Assembly (NCBI GenBank): GCA_023245975.1
Contig: JAHFJF010000033.1
Location: 1 to 8,594, forward strand
Source: an archaeon
GTDB taxonomy: Archaea; Nanobdellota; Nanobdellia; SCGC-AAA011-G17; GW2011-AR17
Length of the DNA stretch: 8,594 bases
Direction: 5' to 3'
A model generated the notes under the pieces. That model worked only from the letters and a program-made list of their open reading frames with translations. It was not told the origin of the DNA and searched no databases. Each line of letters opens with the position of its first letter. Position 1 is the stretch's first letter. Shown piece after piece: positions 5,879 through 8,594 of the stretch. A program made the position numbers and the translations under genes.

Positions 5879-7942
5879 ATGCCAAAAGAAAGAAGACTGA
5901 TTACATCTGCTTTGCCATATACAAACAATGTCCCTCATGTCGGAAACATTGTTGGTTCACATCTGCCGGCAGACATATTTGCCAGGTATTGCCGCCTCTC
6001 TGGACATGACACTGTATTTATTGGCGGGACTGATGAGCATGGCACTGCAACCGAAATTGCGGCACAGATTCATAACCTAACCCCGAAAGAATTATGCGAT
6101 TTCTTCTATAAGATACATAAAGAAATATATGACTGGTTCGGGATAAGCTATGATAATTTCTCAAGAACAAGCAAAGATGTCCATCATCGCACAACCCAAG
6201 AATTTTTCAAGGCAGTATACAAGAAAGGATTCATCAGCGAAGAGGAATTAGACTTGCCATTTTGCCTAAAATGCGAAAGACAGCTTGCAGACAGGTATAT
6301 CATAGGCACATGCCCATATTGCAGCCATGGTAATGCCAGAGGAGACCAGTGCGAAAAATGTGGCAATCTGCTTGAGCCAGCAAAATTGAAGAATCCGCAT
6401 TGTGCTGTATGCAGGACAAACAACATAGAATTCAGGAAATCAAAGCATCTTTTCATAAGGCTAGACAAATTATCCACCAAAATCGAAAAGTGGGTAAAAT
6501 CAAACAAGCAATTGCGTTCACAGGTAAAGAATTTAGCTTTAGGCTGGATTAATGAAGGCTTGAAGCCGAGATGCATAACAAGGGACTTGAAATGGGGAAT
6601 TCCTGTGCCTTTGAAAGGTTATGAAGAAAAAGTCTTTTACGTCTGGTTCGAGGCACCAATAGGCTATATATCCTCAACACGAGAATGGTCTGAAAAGAAA
6701 TGGAAGCAATACTGGACAGGAAAATCAAAGCTGTATCATTTCTTAGGAAAAGACAATATCGCATTCCATACAATATTCTTCCCTGGGATGCTAATCGCAA
6801 ACGGGAACTATAACCTGCCATATAATGTAGTCGGTCTGCAATACCTTAATTACGAGGGTGGAAAAGTTTCAAAAAGCCAGGGCTTTGGAGTCTTCTGTGA
6901 GAATTTACCTTCTGCTGGTTTAGAACCAGACTATTGGAGATTTTACTTATCTTTTTTAATTCCAGAGACAAGGGATACAGAATTTTCATGGAAAGAGTTT
7001 CAAGAAAGGATAAACACAGAATTAGTAAGCAACCTTGGTAATTTCATCAATAGGACAATGACATTCACCCACAGCAAATACCAAGGCATTGCGCCCAAAG
7101 CTATTTTCGGTAAAAAAGAGAAATCATTCTTAAATAAAATAGCAAAGCGCTCTAAGAATACAAGAAAACTATTAGAAGATGTGAAACTAAGGGAGGCACT
7201 AGAAGAAATATTGATGATTTCTCATGACTCTAACAAGTTCTTCCAGGACAACGAGCCTTGGAAAAATCCGGAAAAATCAAAACCAATAATTTTAGCATGC
7301 CTTAATACCTGTAAAACCTTAGGATTATTATTAATGCCGTATCTTCCGGCATCCTCTTCAAAGATATTAAAGATGCTAAATGCTGATGACAAAGACTGGA
7401 AAAAACTAGATGCACTTGCAATCAAGCAGGGAATGAAATTAAACAAATCTGAACTTCTTTTCAGGAACCTTGAAGACAAGGAAATTGAACATTTAAAAAA
7501 CAAATGCTCTAAAGTAACTGAATATTTCGTTGAAAGAAAGAAGGAGGTAGAGGAAATGAAGAAAAAACCAGAAGTGCCTAACAAAGAAGAATTGGATACC
7601 TGCGAAGCGTGTGATACTGTTCCTTTCGAACAGTTCAAGCAATTGGACATAAGGGTCGGAAAGATAATCAAAGCACAGCCACACCCAAATGCTGACAAGC
7701 TTTATGTCTTATTAGTTGATCTCGGGCATTACGGGGAAGACAGGCAGGTGGTGGCAGGATTAAGGCAGCATTACAAGATGGAAGAATTAATGGGAAAGAA
7801 TGTTGTAATGGTGACAAACCTACAGCCCGCAGTAATTAGAGGAATAGAAAGCAATGGGATGCTATTAGCATCTGTAAACAAGAATAAAGTCAGCCTGCTG
7901 CAACCTGACAAGGATATGGTATTAGGGGCAAAGGTCAGATAA
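5879..7942 (+). CDS. metG: Methionyl-tRNA synthetase with fused C-terminal tRNA-binding domain
   Basis: Class I synthetase that charges methionine onto initiator and elongator tRNA-Met in the cytoplasm. In the 687-residue product the Rossmann core opens with TSALPYTNNVPHVGN (9-23), HVGN being the HIGH motif, and continues with IGGTDEHGT (48-56). The inserted knuckle domain has four CxxC pairs (C129/C132, C145/C148, C158/C161, C175/C178), enough for two zinc sites. KVSKS is at 329-333. The anticodon-binding helical domain includes the family's Pro-Trp (460-461). A charged linker (about 535-580) carries an extra CEAC (575-578). Residues 583-687 form an EMAP-II/Trbp111-type OB fold (FEQFKQLDIRVGKI, then PHPNADKLYV and QPAVIRGIESNGM), which binds tRNA non-specifically and often dimerises. 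Several archaea encode that domain as a separate gene; here it is fused. The ATG fits the upstream TATA box. The 3' end overlaps mtnA on the opposite strand by 21 bp. Confidence 0.97.
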   Translation: MPKERRLITSALPYTNNVPHVGNIVGSHLPADIFARYCRLSGHDTVFIGGTDEHGTATEIAAQIHNLTPKELCDFFYKIHKEIYDWFGISYDNFSRTSKDVHHRTTQEFFKAVYKKGFISEEELDLPFCLKCERQLADRYIIGTCPYCSHGNARGDQCEKCGNLLEPAKLKNPHCAVCRTNNIEFRKSKHLFIRLDKLSTKIEKWVKSNKQLRSQVKNLALGWINEGLKPRCITRDLKWGIPVPLKGYEEKVFYVWFEAPIGYISSTREWSEKKWKQYWTGKSKLYHFLGKDNIAFHTIFFPGMLIANGNYNLPYNVVGLQYLNYEGGKVSKSQGFGVFCENLPSAGLEPDYWRFYLSFLIPETRDTEFSWKEFQERINTELVSNLGNFINRTMTFTHSKYQGIAPKAIFGKKEKSFLNKIAKRSKNTRKLLEDVKLREALEEILMISHDSNKFFQDNEPWKNPEKSKPIILACLNTCKTLGLLLMPYLPASSSKILKMLNADDKDWKKLDALAIKQGMKLNKSELLFRNLEDKEIEHLKNKCSKVTEYFVERKKEVEEMKKKPEVPNKEELDTCEACDTVPFEQFKQLDIRVGKIIKAQPHPNADKLYVLLVDLGHYGEDRQVVAGLRQHYKMEELMGKNVVMVTNLQPAVIRGIESNGMLLASVNKNKVSLLQPDKDMVLGAKVR

Positions 7943-8594
7943 GGTATGCACTAATACTGGCTCAACTATACCTTTTTCTGTAATTATTCTAGTTATATGG
8001 CTATTTGGAGTTACATCGAAAGCAGGATTCATAGCTTTTGAACCTTCCGGCGGTATTAAAACTTTAACAACAGTACTGTGAAGGAAGGTTGTTTTTATTC
8101 TTCCATCTGTATACAAAACCTCATCCTCGCTCCTATATTCTATAGGGATTTGATTGCCAAAAACAATCTTATTGTCTATTGTCGAAGTAGGGGCAGCAAC
8201 ATAGAAAGGAATTTTATGCTCCCGCGCCATTGTTGCAACCTGATAAGTGCCGATTTTGTTTGCAACGTAACCTGTCCTTGTTATCCTGTCTGCCCCAACA
8301 ATAACTAAATCTACTTCTCCTTGCGACATTAAATAACCAGCAGCAGTATCTGGAATTAAAAGATGTTCGATACCTTCGTTCTGAAGTTCCCAGCATGTAA
8401 GTTTGGCTCCCTGAAACCTTGGAGAAGTTGCGTCTGCAAGAACCCTTATTTTCTTGCCTTTCTTTTTTGCTTCATAAACCGGGGCCAATGCAGTGCCGTA
8501 ATCAACAAAGGCCAACCATCCTGCATTGCAATGCGTCAAAATTGTAATTGTGTCTTTATCTTTTGTCCAATTTAATTTCTTGATTAAGGGCTCA
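7922..8594 (-). CDS. mtnA: S-methyl-5-thioribose-1-phosphate isomerase (MtnA, aIF-2B-like fold), partial at right edge
   Basis: MtnA converts methylthioribose-1-phosphate to methylthioribulose-1-phosphate in methylthioadenosine (methionine) salvage. The window holds the last 223 residues; the frame is open to the right edge, so the N-terminus is missing. Numbering from the first complete codon, THCNAGW (20-26) carries the catalytic Cys22, Gln61 lies in QGAKLT, Asp102 in VGADRITRTG and Lys113 in ANKIGTY. Their spacings from the Cys (39, 80 and 91) equal those I recall for C160, Q199, D240 and K251 of the Bacillus subtilis enzyme. The C-terminal NPAFDVTP block and ITEKGIV are typical. By that alignment about 138 residues are missing. 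GADRxTxTG and NKIGTY separate it from ribose-1,5-bisphosphate isomerase and from eIF2B subunits. Oddities are DATSP where the family has DETRP, and a Tyr where the Asp of GDVANK is usual. The TTG at 8539 is an internal Leu codon and not a start. Confidence 0.9.
   Translation of the reverse strand, partial: EPLIKKLNWTKDKDTITILTHCNAGWLAFVDYGTALAPVYEAKKKGKKIRVLADATSPRFQGAKLTCWELQNEGIEHLLIPDTAAGYLMSQGEVDLVIVGADRITRTGYVANKIGTYQVATMAREHKIPFYVAAPTSTIDNKIVFGNQIPIEYRSEDEVLYTDGRIKTTFLHSTVVKVLIPPEGSKAMNPAFDVTPNSHITRIITEKGIVEPVLVHTLSDLCP
7941..7977 (+). terminator. Candidate hairpin plus T-tract terminator of metG
   Basis: AAGGTAT (7941-7947) and ATACCTT (7968-7974) can pair as a 7-bp stem around a 20-base loop, beginning within the metG stop codon and running into TTTTT (7973-7977). 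Archaeal termination depends mainly on T-tracts, so the run may matter more than the stem. The element lies inside the 3' coding end of mtnA on the other strand. The stem is short and AT-rich and could be chance. Confidence 0.35.

Noticed and set aside
7222..7698. 158-residue minus-strand open frame inside metG
   Set aside because: Antisense shadow; Ser/Phe-rich product typical of the reverse complement of Lys/Glu-rich coding sequence.
8537..8539. TTG start for mtnA giving a 205-residue protein
   Set aside because: The frame stays open to the window edge and the upstream residues (DTITIL before THCNAGW) match the family strand, so this is an internal leucine codon of a truncated gene.

Overview
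The window looks like a piece of an AT-rich archaeal genome, most likely from a small-genome (DPANN-type) lineage. The evidence is an archaeal/eukaryotic-type leucyl-tRNA synthetase, a methionyl-tRNA synthetase of the archaeal catalytic type with two zinc knuckles, TATA-box promoters placed about 25 bp upstream of start codons with no Shine-Dalgarno sequence (leaderless transcripts), and densely packed genes. The lineage is inferred from style and not from any database match.

Layout, left to right. 1-856 (minus): N-terminal domain of a cobalamin-independent methionine synthase (MetE-like), cut by the left edge. 896-3739 (minus): complete leucyl-tRNA synthetase with its own TATA promoter. 3782-4462 and 4459-4773 (minus): two unrecognised genes sharing a 4-bp ATGA overlap; the first transcribed (4773-4459) encodes a membrane-anchored coiled-coil protein, the second a soluble 226-residue protein. 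4788-5771 (minus): a divergent DHH/DHHA1-type phosphoesterase that probably heads this three-gene operon. 5772-5878: a divergent promoter region holding two opposed TATA boxes and a 10-bp-spaced direct repeat. 5879-7942 (plus): complete methionyl-tRNA synthetase with a fused C-terminal tRNA-binding domain. 7922-8594 (minus): C-terminal two thirds of a methylthioribose-1-phosphate isomerase (MtnA), cut by the right edge and convergently overlapping the synthetase gene by 21 bp.

Functional theme. Three of the seven genes concern methionine: making it (MetE-like), recycling it from methylthioadenosine (MtnA) and charging it onto tRNA (MetRS). They lie on different strands under separate promoters, so this is a neighbourhood and not one operon. 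LeuRS and MetRS are housekeeping. The DHH gene and the two unknown genes form the least explained part. No tRNA, rRNA, CRISPR array, insertion sequence or clear defence system is visible. The oddest points are the loss of conserved folate-binding residues in the MetE-like protein, the altered histidine positions in the DHH protein, and the unknown membrane/soluble gene pair.
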